42,989 nucleotides of DNA from a virus (IMGVR_UViG_3300008113_000104:1-42989); one strand, 5' to 3'. Positions 6,060 to 15,185 are shown, numbered from the stretch's first letter. The notes: generated from the letters alone by a model not told the origin. Translations and numbers: made by a program.

Positions 6060-7427
6060 TCAGTCAAAGATTCTGCCCCAGCCGTCGTTGCCACCAGGAC
6101 ACCAACGTGCTTTGAGCATTGCTCTGCTGTATACAGCACCTTTACCGTTAGTTACAGGACCAGTATAACCATCGTTGCATGAACCATAGGGATCATTCAC
6201 GACATATCCATCACCCTTCTTACCGATAACTACACACATGTGTCCACCAGTAGGAGCACTAAGAGAACCACGGTGGAGAATACCAATAACCACGGGCTTA
6301 CCAGCAGCAAGGGACTTATCCAGATCAGCAAAAGAAAGATTGTATGAGAAATGGGACTTGATACCATACGACGCAAGAACCTTCGTCTGAACCGAATGGT
6401 CAGTAGTATCACCAATCGCAAATACCTTCGTGACATACGCATCATCACCCTTAGCACCCTTGAGAGTACCTGGCTTGAGGAACTCAAGGCACATTGCACA
6501 TGAGGATGAGTTGCATGTTCTATGGGCATCACGATAGTTATCCACCTGGTTAAAGTATGGTACTGCTAGGATAGGTGGGATGGGTGGCTTGCTACGGTAC
6601 TTCTCGATCCATGCAGCATCCTGAGCACCACCTGCACCGTCGTCTACGAGGCAGTCGGGGTCCGTCTGACGCATTGCTTCCTCTAGCAGACTGACCCCCT
6701 CCACGTGCCCTGCATTGCGTTCTGAGAAGAACTCAAAGAACTTGTGGAGATCCACAGGACCACCTGCAGCATTGCCTCCACGATAAGCAACCACCCATGG
6801 GGAATCTTGCTTGAGGTGCTCAGGAATCGATGCTTCTAATAGACCAACTGCAGCAACATGGTTGGCATTATTTTCATCATAAAACTTAAAGAAATTAAGT
6901 AGTACTTTAGACATTTTAAACTCCTTTTGTGGTGTTACGTTTGTTGAGTTTGCTAAACCTTTCTTCCACAATTCACCCTCAGCAGTTCTGCGTCGAGCCA
7001 ATCCTGCCTCAACATTCGTGCCTGGATTTCTATACTTATAAAGAGCAGCAGGTACATCCTTCCAGTTTGCTTTGGACGAAAGTGCAGTAGTGATAGAATT
7101 GAAATTACTTCTATCACCATAAAATCCTGCACCTAAGTTATAAGCAAAACTTAGGATAGCACCTTGCTGCTCTGGTGTCATTTCACTCCAGTGTGGAATT
7201 TTCTTTAGTGCTGGAATGAATTGAGTTTCACATTGTGAGATGAGTAAATCATCTGCTTCTTGTTGGGTGATTGTATCACCCAATTTAAATGGAGATCCAT
7301 CTTTCTTACGGGTAGTTCCCCAACCAATTGTGATTGGCAACCCACCAGAAAGAGGATCTGGATATGCTTTTAAATGACATCCTTCAAATTGTTTAATGAT
7401 GGATAGTCCTGGTGCGGGTACAGTCAT
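6060..7427 (-). CDS. Modular endolysin: GH24 lysozyme, repeat region, C39-like peptidase
   Basis: A 455-residue protein with three parts. Residues 1-165 are a T4-type lysozyme with the expected triad E15, D24, T33 and GWGTTRKKDG; this class cleaves the glycan of peptidoglycan. Residues 174-278 hold two related units (FFKFYDENNANHV and FFEFFSERNAGHV). Residues 288-455 resemble a papain-like C39 peptidase, with C305 in HRTCNSSSC, H396 in GGHMCVV and D412 in VNDPYG. It would cut both glycan and peptide bonds. No signal peptide is visible, so a holin is expected. It overlaps nrdB by four bases. An internal ribosome site precedes M172. The lysozyme call is firm; the peptidase call rests on the Cys-His-Asp pattern. 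Confidence 0.85.
   Translation of the reverse strand: MTVPAPGLSIIKQFEGCHLKAYPDPLSGGLPITIGWGTTRKKDGSPFKLGDTITQQEADDLLISQCETQFIPALKKIPHWSEMTPEQQGAILSFAYNLGAGFYGDRSNFNSITTALSSKANWKDVPAALYKYRNPGTNVEAGLARRRTAEGELWKKGLANSTNVTPQKEFKMSKVLLNFFKFYDENNANHVAAVGLLEASIPEHLKQDSPWVVAYRGGNAAGGPVDLHKFFEFFSERNAGHVEGVSLLEEAMRQTDPDCLVDDGAGGAQDAAWIEKYRSKPPIPPILAVPYFNQVDNYRDAHRTCNSSSCAMCLEFLKPGTLKGAKGDDAYVTKVFAIGDTTDHSVQTKVLASYGIKSHFSYNLSFADLDKSLAAGKPVVIGILHRGSLSAPTGGHMCVVIGKKGDGYVVNDPYGSCNDGYTGPVTNGKGAVYSRAMLKARWCPGGNDGWGRIFD
6912..6928 (-). promoter_or_regulatory. Internal ribosome site and start codon in the endolysin gene
   Basis: AAAAGGAG (6921-6928) lies six bases before the in-frame ATG of codon 172 (6912-6914), a better site than most true starts in the window. 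Initiation here would give a 284-residue product with only the repeats and the C39-like domain. Confidence 0.6.
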
Positions 7428-8566
7428 AGTTTAAATCCTGCAAATGTATCAGTTTTTACGTCTTGTTTAATCCCACCAATAACATAAGATTCGATCTCAG
7501 TTTCTTGAGGAGCATTCTGCATCATCTTAGAATTCAACCAATGCTCGGTCCATGGAAGAGGATTATTATTTTGAGGTACATCATAAATTGGTTTTAATCC
7601 AATTGCCTTCATACGACGGTTGGCAACCCATTCAACATATTGACCAAGTAGTTTATCATTCAGACCAATCATAGATCCGTCTTTGAATAGATATTCTGCC
7701 CATGCTTTTTCTTCATCTACAGTTTCTCTAAACATTTGATAAACGTTTTCTTGCTCTTCTTGAGCAATTTGGTGCATGTCTGGGTCATCCCCGTTATTCC
7801 AGTTCTTGATAATATTTTGTGTGATGACAAGATGCTGGCTTTCGTCTCTTGCGATGAGAGAGATAATTTTAGCTGATCCTTCCATGAGTTTGAGTTCACC
7901 AAACGCAAAGCTGCAAGCAAACGAAACATAGAACCTAATCCCCTCTAAGATGTTAACATTCATGATTGCACGATAGAGTTTCCTCTTCAATTCGTACAAA
8001 GTTTCTTTAGCAGCAGGAACACCTTCTAATTGATGTTGCCACTGATTTCCAGAAGAGTAATCTTGTGCAGCACGAATGAATTCATCATATGCTTTCGTTA
8101 CACTTTTTGCTCTTCTCAAAATATTTTCATCATCTAAAATTTTATCAAACACCTCACTAGGATCAGAGTAAACATTTTTGATGATGTATGTGTAAGAACG
8201 TGAGTGAATCATTTCCATGAATCCCCACACTTCCATACATGCTTCCAGTTCAGGAAGAGAGCAATATGGAATAAATGCAATTCCTGGACCACGACCCTGA
8301 ACAGAATCAAGCAGAATCTGATACTTCAAATTAGAAGTAAAGATATGCTTTTGTTCAGAACGTAGTTGTTGATAATCAGCACGATCCTTTTGGAGGGAGA
8401 CCTCCTGGGGTCTCCAGAAATATGCAGTTTGTGTCTCCGTAAGTTTATCAAATACAGGATATTTAAATCCATCATAACGTTGAACTCCCAAGGGAGCACC
8501 AAAGAACATGGGTTGTTTCTTAGTCTCAACCTTTTCAGTATTGAAAACTGTCATACCTTCTACCAT
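7424..8566 (-). CDS. nrdB: Ribonucleotide reductase class Ia, small subunit
   Basis: NrdB holds the diiron-tyrosyl radical that NrdA uses to reduce ribonucleotides for phage DNA synthesis. Class Ia features are present in order: EACMEVWGFMEMIHSRSY with Glu and His iron ligands and the radical Tyr of SRSY, then EGIRFYVSF, then RDESQH with the Glu-x2-His pair. Length 380 residues is normal. GGGAG lies six bases before the ATG at 8566. It follows nrdA by 11 bases and overlaps the endolysin by four. Confidence 0.97.
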   Translation of the reverse strand: MVEGMTVFNTEKVETKKQPMFFGAPLGVQRYDGFKYPVFDKLTETQTAYFWRPQEVSLQKDRADYQQLRSEQKHIFTSNLKYQILLDSVQGRGPGIAFIPYCSLPELEACMEVWGFMEMIHSRSYTYIIKNVYSDPSEVFDKILDDENILRRAKSVTKAYDEFIRAAQDYSSGNQWQHQLEGVPAAKETLYELKRKLYRAIMNVNILEGIRFYVSFACSFAFGELKLMEGSAKIISLIARDESQHLVITQNIIKNWNNGDDPDMHQIAQEEQENVYQMFRETVDEEKAWAEYLFKDGSMIGLNDKLLGQYVEWVANRRMKAIGLKPIYDVPQNNNPLPWTEHWLNSKMMQNAPQETEIESYVIGGIKQDVKTDTFAGFKL

Positions 8567-8577
8567 TGATTTCTCCC

Positions 8578-10884
8578 TTAAACTTTACATGAATCACAAT
8601 CTTCTTCACCTGCCAAACTCAAATCATCAAGCAATGCTTTTAGTTTCTCTTCATTGGTGTCAGAATCAGCATCCTTCTTAGCATCATATGTATTTTGATA
8701 GTAAGAGGTTTTCCAACCGTACTTATATGTATTCAGAAAATCTTGTGCCATTACCGAAGTAGGAACTTCATTATCGGCATAATTCTCTGGATTATACGAC
8801 CAGTTTCCAGAAATCGCTTGATCGAAGAACTTTTGCATAACAGCAACAATGTTAATGTAGCCAGTATTGCTAGGCATATCCCAGAGTAACGTATAATTGT
8901 TCTTAAGAGTTTGATACTGGGGGACAATCTGCTTGAGAGGTCCCTTCTTCGATTTCTTAACGGACAGATACCCTCTAGGAGGTTCGATTCCGTTTGTTGC
9001 ATTTGACACAACGGAACTGCTCTCCGATGGCATTTGTGCGGACAGTGTTGAGTTCCTGAGACCGTGAGCCAGGATGGATGCTCTAAGTGTTTCCCAATCA
9101 TATTTCAACTCGTTAGGTACGATTTCGTCTACATCTTTTTTGTAGGTGTCGATTGGAAGAATACCATCAGAATACTTTGTGCGATCAAAGTAACCACAAG
9201 CACCCTTCTCTTTAGCAAGTTCATTGGATGATTTTAGTAGATAATACTGAAATGCTTCAGTAAGATCATGAACTAGTTTCCATGCTTGAGGATCATCATA
9301 GTGCTCACCATGACGAGCAAGATAGTGTGCAAGACCAATATATCCAATACCAAGAGAACGACGATTCTTTGTAGAATTTTCTGCTGCAATTACAGGATAC
9401 TCTTGATAATCAATCAGTGCATCTAGACCACGAACAGAGAGATCACAAAGATCTTCTAGTTCATCAAGGTTCTTAAGTTTACCAACGTTAACAGCAGAGA
9501 GAATACACAGGGCAATCTCACCTTCTGGGTCATCGATATGCTGGAGGGGTTTGGTGGGAAGAGTAATCTCTTGGCAGAGGTTGCTCATCCAAACTTTATC
9601 CTTGAAAGAAGAATGCTCATTACAGTGGTCGATGTTCATGATATAGATGCGACCAGTCTCGGCACGTTCTTTCAGGAGGTCCAGAATGAGTTCTTGAGCA
9701 TTGATAGTCTTTCTTGGAATAGACTGATCTCGTTCGTAAACCAGATATAGTTCGTCAAATCCAGCAAGACCAAAAGCATCAGACAGACCTGGAACGTCAT
9801 GAGGGGAGAAGAGTGAGATGTCTTCGTTACGGATGAATCGTTCATAGAAGAGTTTGCTGATCTGGATACTGTAGTCTAACTTACGAACACGGTTGTCCTC
9901 GGTTCCTTTATTATTTTTTAGTACTAGGATGTCTTCGATCTCTTGGTGCCAGATTGGGAAGTGGACAGTTGCTGATCCACCACGGATGCCATTTTGAGTG
10001 CAGCATCTGACAGTTGCTTCAAACTTTTTGAGGAATGGAATAACACCTGTGTGAGTAACTTCTCCCCCTCGGATCTTACTGTTGATACCACGGATTCGAC
10101 CTGCGTTGATACCGATTCCTGCCCTTTGTGCAACATAACGACCAATAGCCATGTCACTAGTAAAGATGCTATCGAGGGTGTCATCACTATCAACAAGAAC
10201 ACAAGACGCAAATTGTCGAAGTGGTGTCCTAACTCCTGCGAGGATGGGAGTGGGCACGTTGATCTTGTGCTTGCTGATTGCGTCATAGTACTTCTTCACA
10301 TATGTGAGACGTGTCTCTTTAGGATATTCGGCAAAGATAGTTGCTGAAACAAGCATATATGCATACTGAGGAGTCTCATAAATTTTTGAATTGCTTCTAT
10401 CCTGCACAAGATATTTATCTACAACCTGACGCAATCCTGCATATGTGAACAAAAAGTCACGATCATGATCAATAAAAGTATTGATCTTATCCCACTCATC
10501 CATAGAATATTTACCAAGGAGTTCTGAGTCATAGATACCCAACGAGACTCCACCAGTAAGATGATCATGAACATCTGGGAATGCTACTTTCCAATTAGCT
10601 CCAAAGACTTGCTTATATAGACCGAACAGGAGAAGACGAGCAGCAACAAACTGATAGTTTGGATGGTCAAGAGAAATAAGATCACTTGCTGATCTGACCA
10701 AAATTTCTTGAATTTCTGCCGTAGTGATTCCATCGTAAAATTGAATACCAGATTGCATTTCTACTTGTGAAGCAGAAACCCCAGAGAGATCTGCACAAGC
10801 ATGTTCTACCATAATATGAATCTTATCCAGATTCAGACCCTCTAGTTGACCGTTTCTTTTTTTAACTTTTGTACCGTTGCTCAT
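8578..10884 (-). CDS. nrdA: Ribonucleotide reductase class Ia, large subunit
   Basis: NrdA reduces ribonucleoside diphosphates. An ATP-cone-like N-terminus (VKKRNGQLEGLNLDKIH) is followed by the active-site cysteines: FASCVLVDSDD, NLCQEITLPT and ALCILSAVN, and by a C-terminal CDSC pair that exchanges disulfides with thioredoxin or glutaredoxin. The ATG at 10884 overlaps the primase stop in an ATGA; an ATG at 10896 is an alternative. Length about 768 residues matches phage NrdA. With nrdB and primase it forms a nucleotide-supply and priming operon. Confidence 0.97.
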   Translation of the reverse strand: MSNGTKVKKRNGQLEGLNLDKIHIMVEHACADLSGVSASQVEMQSGIQFYDGITTAEIQEILVRSASDLISLDHPNYQFVAARLLLFGLYKQVFGANWKVAFPDVHDHLTGGVSLGIYDSELLGKYSMDEWDKINTFIDHDRDFLFTYAGLRQVVDKYLVQDRSNSKIYETPQYAYMLVSATIFAEYPKETRLTYVKKYYDAISKHKINVPTPILAGVRTPLRQFASCVLVDSDDTLDSIFTSDMAIGRYVAQRAGIGINAGRIRGINSKIRGGEVTHTGVIPFLKKFEATVRCCTQNGIRGGSATVHFPIWHQEIEDILVLKNNKGTEDNRVRKLDYSIQISKLFYERFIRNEDISLFSPHDVPGLSDAFGLAGFDELYLVYERDQSIPRKTINAQELILDLLKERAETGRIYIMNIDHCNEHSSFKDKVWMSNLCQEITLPTKPLQHIDDPEGEIALCILSAVNVGKLKNLDELEDLCDLSVRGLDALIDYQEYPVIAAENSTKNRRSLGIGYIGLAHYLARHGEHYDDPQAWKLVHDLTEAFQYYLLKSSNELAKEKGACGYFDRTKYSDGILPIDTYKKDVDEIVPNELKYDWETLRASILAHGLRNSTLSAQMPSESSSVVSNATNGIEPPRGYLSVKKSKKGPLKQIVPQYQTLKNNYTLLWDMPSNTGYINIVAVMQKFFDQAISGNWSYNPENYADNEVPTSVMAQDFLNTYKYGWKTSYYQNTYDAKKDADSDTNEEKLKALLDDLSLAGEEDCDSCKV

Positions 10885-11882
10885 ACCTTTTTCCATTCTG
10901 CGAGTTTTATTTGTGCTTCTAGACCTTGAAAGGTGTTTGATTCTATCACGTTTTGAACATCATGTCCAGATAGAACCATCTCATTAATATCCTTCTCTTT
11001 AATAGTTTTTGGCCAAATAACTATAGGATATTGTCTAGCAATAATAGTCTCCATACGTTTTACAATTTGTGGATTCCTTGGTTCATTGTCATATACAAAT
11101 ACAAAATCTGTATACTCGTTAGCAAGAACAAACATCCAATCCACATCTGCACCAACCATTGCAATTGCATTATCTAGAAATAGACTATCAATTGGTCCTT
11201 CTGTTACATAAACAGGTTCATCATAATTAACACCATCAAGATTAAAAATTTTTGGTTGGTCACTATCCAAAATAGTTGTAATATATCTCAGTGGATTTCT
11301 AGGGTTCATTGCACGTGCTTGAAACCCAAACCAAACACCATTTGATATTAGTGGAATCACAATCCTAGAATGATCAGGATCTACTACTTTGAAAGTATCT
11401 TTTTGTGTATTTACCCAAGTCTTATATTTTTCTGCATAGTACAACTCAGAGAATTTCTCTTGAGGTATCTTTCGTGACAGTAAATATTGAACTGCTGGGT
11501 GTCCATTATTTAGTTTGTCTATAGGAATGATTCCTTCTTCTTTGTGTTGAAACTTTGGTTTTTCAAATGTAAATTTCGGTTCTGGTCGATAGGTTCCCTT
11601 ACCAACCGAAGTTTCTTTATAACTTTCTAAGATGTATTGAGAATGCAAATCTGCAGCATGTTCCTTTAAGAAATTAGAAAGTGTTCTACCTACACCACAG
11701 TTATGGCATTTATATACGTAGTCACCTTTTCGTTCATAAAAATATCCTCGTGCCTTAGTCCTGTGCTTTTGTGAGTCACCACAATAAGGGCATCGAAGAT
11801 TATAGAGATTCTCTTTTTTCTTTGCGAATTTTTCAAAACGAGGTTGAAGTAACGAAACGTACTTCGCATCAACAAAATTCAT
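10881..11882 (-). CDS. 61: DNA primase (T4 gp61-like)
   Basis: Makes RNA primers for the lagging strand with helicase gp41. The N-terminal zinc ribbon has CPYCGDSQ (about residue 31) and CHNCGVG (about 59). A Toprim-like part follows, with VTEGPIDSLFL near residue 220 and a DNEPRN acidic motif, as in DnaG and gp61. Length 333 residues is normal. Overlaps neighbours by four bases on both sides. Confidence 0.92.
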   Translation of the reverse strand: MNFVDAKYVSLLQPRFEKFAKKKENLYNLRCPYCGDSQKHRTKARGYFYERKGDYVYKCHNCGVGRTLSNFLKEHAADLHSQYILESYKETSVGKGTYRPEPKFTFEKPKFQHKEEGIIPIDKLNNGHPAVQYLLSRKIPQEKFSELYYAEKYKTWVNTQKDTFKVVDPDHSRIVIPLISNGVWFGFQARAMNPRNPLRYITTILDSDQPKIFNLDGVNYDEPVYVTEGPIDSLFLDNAIAMVGADVDWMFVLANEYTDFVFVYDNEPRNPQIVKRMETIIARQYPIVIWPKTIKEKDINEMVLSGHDVQNVIESNTFQGLEAQIKLAEWKKV

Positions 11883-12280
11883 CTGGTATGTGTGATATTT
11901 CCTCCACTCACATTAGCACCAGACTTGCCGACTGTCAAGAGGTTGCCGAAAAATGATGCTGATCCCATGACAATAATTGCGGTGGTGGCAACTCCCATAG
12001 TCACCCAACGAAACTTTGAAAGTTCTTCTACTTTTCTTTCTAGTTTCTCTAGTTTATTATTGATTGCTTTAATAAGTTCCAATATTGCTGCGTCTGCTTT
12101 ATCTACTTGTTCTAATCTATTTTCATGTCGTTCAAGAATAAGGGCAACTTGCTGATTACCCTCACTAATTCTATCAACGGCACGTTCTAGTTTATCCAAC
12201 ATCTCCTTAGAGAGATCTTCATATATTTGAAATTTTGCTTCTAAGACATCTAAATCTCTTCCTAGTCCAAATGGCATCAT
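11879..12280 (-). CDS. Coiled-coil protein with C-terminal membrane segment
   Basis: Of 133 residues, about 5-90 form a long heptad-type helix (DLSKEMLDKLERAVDRI, INNKLEKLERKVEEL), followed by one membrane segment (WVTMGVATTAIIVMGSASFFG) and a short Gly/Asn tail. The layout resembles XhlA-type phage hemolysin or holin-associated proteins. The proximity of endolysin (4.5 kb away in the same direction) is compatible with a lysis role, but that is inference. Confidence 0.75.
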   Translation of the reverse strand: MMPFGLGRDLDVLEAKFQIYEDLSKEMLDKLERAVDRISEGNQQVALILERHENRLEQVDKADAAILELIKAINNKLEKLERKVEELSKFRWVTMGVATTAIIVMGSASFFGNLLTVGKSGANVSGGNITHTR

Positions 12281-12435
12281 CCCCTCCTCATTTTTTCTAG
12301 TTCTTTATTGAGTCTTTTTTGGATAGTCTTACGAAGTCTCAAACGTTTTCCTGGTTCTACGGAAGGGGGCAAAGATACTTCAGCACCTTGATTAGGACCA
12401 ATAGAATTAGTTGGGGGATTAGATTGACCTTCCAT
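12277..12435 (-). CDS. Small protein, 52 aa, Pro-rich start and basic end
   Basis: N-terminal half is disordered and rich in Pro, Asn and Ser (NPPTNSIGPNQG); the C-terminal half is a basic helix (KRLRLRKTIQKRLNKE). The GGATGATG junction couples it to the coiled-coil membrane gene behind it, and AGGAGGGG at its end serves as that gene's ribosome site. No family recognised. Confidence 0.65.
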   Translation of the reverse strand: MEGQSNPPTNSIGPNQGAEVSLPPSVEPGKRLRLRKTIQKRLNKELEKMRRG

Positions 12436-12437
12436 AG

Positions 12438-12809
12438 TTATACCGAAGTTAGTTCGTTGTAAATGTCCATATCAATATCAACATTATGTAGTGATCCATC
12501 ATTATATTCTGGATACCTATCAAGAAAAACCAGGAACGTCTTTAGTGACGACCAATATTCACGTTCCAATTTATACATCATTAATGGAATTGTAGCATCA
12601 CCAAAGACGTTAAAAAGAATAATAATATGATTTAAGATTAGATGAGTTCTTAGTTCACCACCCTTCAAATATTTTCTAAGTAATCTTTTAAGATACTTGA
12701 ATCTCTTCATATCTTCATCAAAATCCTCTTTCGTAACCGATTGAGGATTTTCATAATGTTTAATGGCAAACATTAAGTAATTATCGGCATTTAACTCATC
12801 AAATCTCAT
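12438..12809 (-). CDS. Conserved phage hypothetical protein, 123 aa
   Basis: A helical protein starting MRFDELNADNYLMFAIKHY and containing KRFKYLKRLLRKYLKGGEL and LNHIIILFNVFGDA. I recognise the pattern as a protein common in T4-like and other tailed phages, usually next to structural genes, but I cannot name its function. It sits 16 bases behind the Ig-domain gene. Confidence 0.75.
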   Translation of the reverse strand: MRFDELNADNYLMFAIKHYENPQSVTKEDFDEDMKRFKYLKRLLRKYLKGGELRTHLILNHIIILFNVFGDATIPLMMYKLEREYWSSLKTFLVFLDRYPEYNDGSLHNVDIDMDIYNELTSV

Positions 12810-12825
12810 AACATACTTCTAATTA

Positions 12826-13434
12826 TCAGGTTCCAAATGTTAGAGTTGCAGCACCGTTAGAAATTACTTCTTCAGTACCACCAGCAGATGTAATCTTCAC
12901 TCTAAATTTGAATCCGTTTACTGCTGAAGTTGCACCTGTTAGAGTTAGAGTTGCGGTAGTAACTCCACTATAAATACCACTGTTGCTAACGTTTGCCCAG
13001 GTAGTTCCTGTTGCTGTTTGACGTTGCCACTGATATGCAAGAGTGCCAGGTGTTCCAGTTGTGCTGGTTGTAACGGTGAATGTTGCAGCACCAGAAACTG
13101 TGGTTGCATTAGCAGGTTGACCAGTGATGGTTACTGCAGATGCAACGTCTGCTGCAATGGTGTCATCTGCAAGTGATTCATCTGCATTTGCTTCACCATC
13201 AGTGAATGATACAAGATGCTCTGCTTTGTGACGAGTAACACCTTCAGCATCAGTAAATGTACTGTATGCCCACCATCCAGGAGCAGTGATGCCACGACTC
13301 TTATTTTCTGCTAGAGATGCTTCAGTGTCATCAACATAAACAACAGTTTTACTCACAGAACCATAACCATTTCCTAAAGAAGCAGCTGCTTTATTCTGGT
13401 TTCCAGTTGTATCTGTTTTTCCGTAAAGAGACAT
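12826..13434 (-). CDS. Virion protein with C-terminal Ig-like domain
   Basis: Residues 1-75 (starting MSLYGKTDTTGNQNKAAAS, with PGWWAYSTF) form a domain typical of cyanophage virion proteins. Residues about 98-200 form an Ig-like fold: ITGQPANATTVSGAATF, LAYQWQRQTATG and TLTLTGATSAVNGFKFRV with Tyr and Trp at core places. Ig domains on phage capsids and tails often bind carbohydrate or cell surfaces. A late promoter box lies 34 bases upstream. Head decoration is the likeliest role, by inference. Confidence 0.8.
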   Translation of the reverse strand: MSLYGKTDTTGNQNKAAASLGNGYGSVSKTVVYVDDTEASLAENKSRGITAPGWWAYSTFTDAEGVTRHKAEHLVSFTDGEANADESLADDTIAADVASAVTITGQPANATTVSGAATFTVTTSTTGTPGTLAYQWQRQTATGTTWANVSNSGIYSGVTTATLTLTGATSAVNGFKFRVKITSAGGTEEVISNGAATLTFGT

Positions 13435-13466
13435 TGTATTCTCCAGTAAACTTTTATATTCTGTAT

Positions 13467-13619
13467 TTATTTATGTAATACCCGTTTTAGAAATATCTGT
13501 ATAAAATCCAATATTCCATTTGCTTTGGTTCTATCTGTTTTTGATAACCATTCAGATAAAGAAAGGAGTAACCCCAAAAAGATGGTTACTCCCCAATTTG
13601 TTACGATACACGTAATCAT
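13467..13619 (-). CDS. Tiny membrane protein, 50 aa
   Basis: A 50-residue frame in an ATGA overlap with the gene ahead. It has one membrane segment (WGVTIFLGLLLSLSEWL, residues 9-25) and a basic amphipathic tail. Its early codons lie in a perfect 9-bp hairpin that could instead be a terminator, so coding status is moderate. Confidence 0.5.
   Translation of the reverse strand: MITCIVTNWGVTIFLGLLLSLSEWLSKTDRTKANGILDFIQIFLKRVLHK
13468..13475 (-). promoter_or_regulatory. Late promoter box CATAAATA
   Basis: Minus-strand CATAAATA, with a second overlapping AAATAAATAC just downstream, 34 bases before the Ig-domain gene. It overlaps the stop of the tiny membrane gene. Confidence 0.65.
13565..13592 (-). 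terminator. Possible terminator hairpin inside the tiny gene
   Basis: Exact 9-bp stem (ggagtaacc / ggttactcc) with a 10-base loop, followed on the minus strand by TTTCTTT. It lies 24 bases after the stop of the 72-residue gene, where a terminator would be expected, but inside the 50-residue frame. Confidence 0.45.
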
Positions 13620-13834
13620 AGTTTAATGCCGAGTTTTGCAGCTGCGTCTGATACTTGACCAGTAACTTGATCTTTGAACATTGCTGCTCTAACAGTAGTT
13701 AGAATCATATCATCAATGCTGTTATCAGTTGTCTTTACATACTTTTCTAGAAGATCTAGAACTAGTTTTTTGACTGCAGGACTGGTTGCGATTTGCATAA
13801 GAAGTGGTTTTACCACTGCGACTACTGCTCCCAT
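13616..13834 (-). CDS. Small conserved-type protein, 72 aa
   Basis: Starts MGAVVAVVKPLLMQIATSP with a hydrophobic helix, then a charged helix (VKKLVLDLLEKYVK) and a soluble tail. AAGGAGG lies 8 bases before the ATG and a late box 43 bases ahead, so strong late expression is expected and a structural or assembly role is plausible. No domain recognised. Confidence 0.75.
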   Translation of the reverse strand: MGAVVAVVKPLLMQIATSPAVKKLVLDLLEKYVKTTDNSIDDMILTTVRAAMFKDQVTGQVSDAAAKLGIKL

Positions 13835-13876
13835 AATGACCTCCTTAACTTTGTTTTAATGTATGGGTCTCCCCTT

Positions 13877-13884
13877 TTATTTAG
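13877..13884 (-). promoter_or_regulatory. Late promoter box CTAAATAA
   Basis: Minus-strand CTAAATAA, overlapping the TAA stop of the 434-residue gene and 43 bases before the 72-residue gene. Confidence 0.5.
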
Positions 13885-15185
13885 TCAAAACGAGATGTAT
13901 GCTTTGCCATTGATTCTGCTTCTTTTCTTTCCTTAGAAGTAAATCCGTGTTTAATCTTTCTCTGATTAGACGCATTAATTCTTCTATTCTGAGTCTCAGA
14001 TGGAGTTTCTTTCCTACCTCTTTCCTTTGGTTGCTGTCTAGAACCAGGGAAGTTCTTAGCATGTTCTCTACCTTCTTTCGATCTAGAGATGTCTAGTTTA
14101 GTTCCAGTCTTCTTCTCATGCTTATCGAGAACTGATTGTCTCTTTGCTTTTGCTGCTAGAGATGCTCTTGCTTTTTCAGCACGTTCAGCACGACGAGAAT
14201 CTCCACGATCAACACCTTCCTTATCCATTCTACGTGCTTCCATAAAGTTCGAGAATGAAAGTGCTTCTCCCATTGCTTTTTGCTTACGGAGTTTCTTAGG
14301 ATTCTTCGTCTTGTCTGCAGAGTAGTTATTATCATCCTCATTATCAGGATCTACAGCACTACGATGTCTCGTGCGTCTTTCATGATCCTGCATGTTTTCA
14401 CGACTTCTCTTTGCTTCATCGGGAGAATAGGTTCTACCACTGTTATACCATTCTTTACCAACATGACCTCTCTTCTTAGCATCAGCAGAAGCTTCCTGAC
14501 GCTTGAGTTTTCTGCGGTTTGCTTTGAAATCTTTCATGGTCATGCCTTCTTCGATTTCAAACTCTTCCTTATTATATGCTTTCCAAGCAGTAGCAAAAGC
14601 AATACCTTTCTCTTTATCGGTTAAACCATCCTTGGAATATCCTTTCTTAATATGCTTAACCATACGTTCATACTTAGCACCAGGGGGTGCTGCTTCTTGC
14701 ATCTCACGTTCTTTACGTTTTGCAGCAGTCTTAGCAAGTAGTCTTGCCTTTGCTGCATCACGTTCTGACTGAGGAATAGCAGTTACAGCACCAAGTTTTT
14801 CTGCTGGTTTACCAGGAACATATGATTCACCACGTGCTCTACGTTTTGCATACTCCATGTAAGATTCACCTGGACGTAACTTCTTAGGATCTTCTTTTGG
14901 TTTAGAAGCAGCAGCACGATCTTCACGAGCTCTTTGGTTTGCACCTGGGCCACCTAGTTTACGGTCCTTCTCAGGATCTGGATCCCAAAAATCTCCACGT
15001 TCAGATAGAGTAGAAACTTTCTCAGAAATAAGAGAAGAAAGTTTAGAATTCAGAGATTCAGTATTCACTGGAAGTTTACCCTGCTGCTTTAATTGCATCT
15101 TTTGCTTTTCAAGTTGTTGTTTTTTTAACTGCATTTGCTTTTGAAGTTGCAGTTGCTTTTGTGCTTGTTGATCAGCAGCTTCCAT
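13881..15185 (-). CDS. Lys/Arg-rich virion-type protein
   Basis: A 434-residue, highly basic, low-complexity protein. Residues 1-40 are a Gln/Lys/Leu coiled coil; the rest is Ala, Lys, Arg and Glu-rich with few hydrophobics. It carries TKNPKKLRKQKAMGE, shared exactly with the next gene. AAGGAGG lies 8 bases before the ATG at 15185, so that start is preferred over 15224. A scaffold, core or DNA-packaging-associated virion role is likely from composition and neighbours. Confidence 0.75.
   Translation of the reverse strand: MEAADQQAQKQLQLQKQMQLKKQQLEKQKMQLKQQGKLPVNTESLNSKLSSLISEKVSTLSERGDFWDPDPEKDRKLGGPGANQRAREDRAAASKPKEDPKKLRPGESYMEYAKRRARGESYVPGKPAEKLGAVTAIPQSERDAAKARLLAKTAAKRKEREMQEAAPPGAKYERMVKHIKKGYSKDGLTDKEKGIAFATAWKAYNKEEFEIEEGMTMKDFKANRRKLKRQEASADAKKRGHVGKEWYNSGRTYSPDEAKRSRENMQDHERRTRHRSAVDPDNEDDNNYSADKTKNPKKLRKQKAMGEALSFSNFMEARRMDKEGVDRGDSRRAERAEKARASLAAKAKRQSVLDKHEKKTGTKLDISRSKEGREHAKNFPGSRQQPKERGRKETPSETQNRRINASNQRKIKHGFTSKERKEAESMAKHTSRFD
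14269..14306 (-). repeat. 38-bp direct repeat, copy 1
   Basis: Identical at all 38 bases to 15317-15354 and encoding the same peptide (PKKLRKQKAMG core) in two adjacent genes. Suggests partial gene duplication or recombination between the two genes. Confidence 0.85.

Noticed and set aside
11895-11945. TTGACA-like promoter ahead of primase
   Set aside because: The -10 at 17 bp spacing matches the consensus at only three positions and lies in a coding gene.
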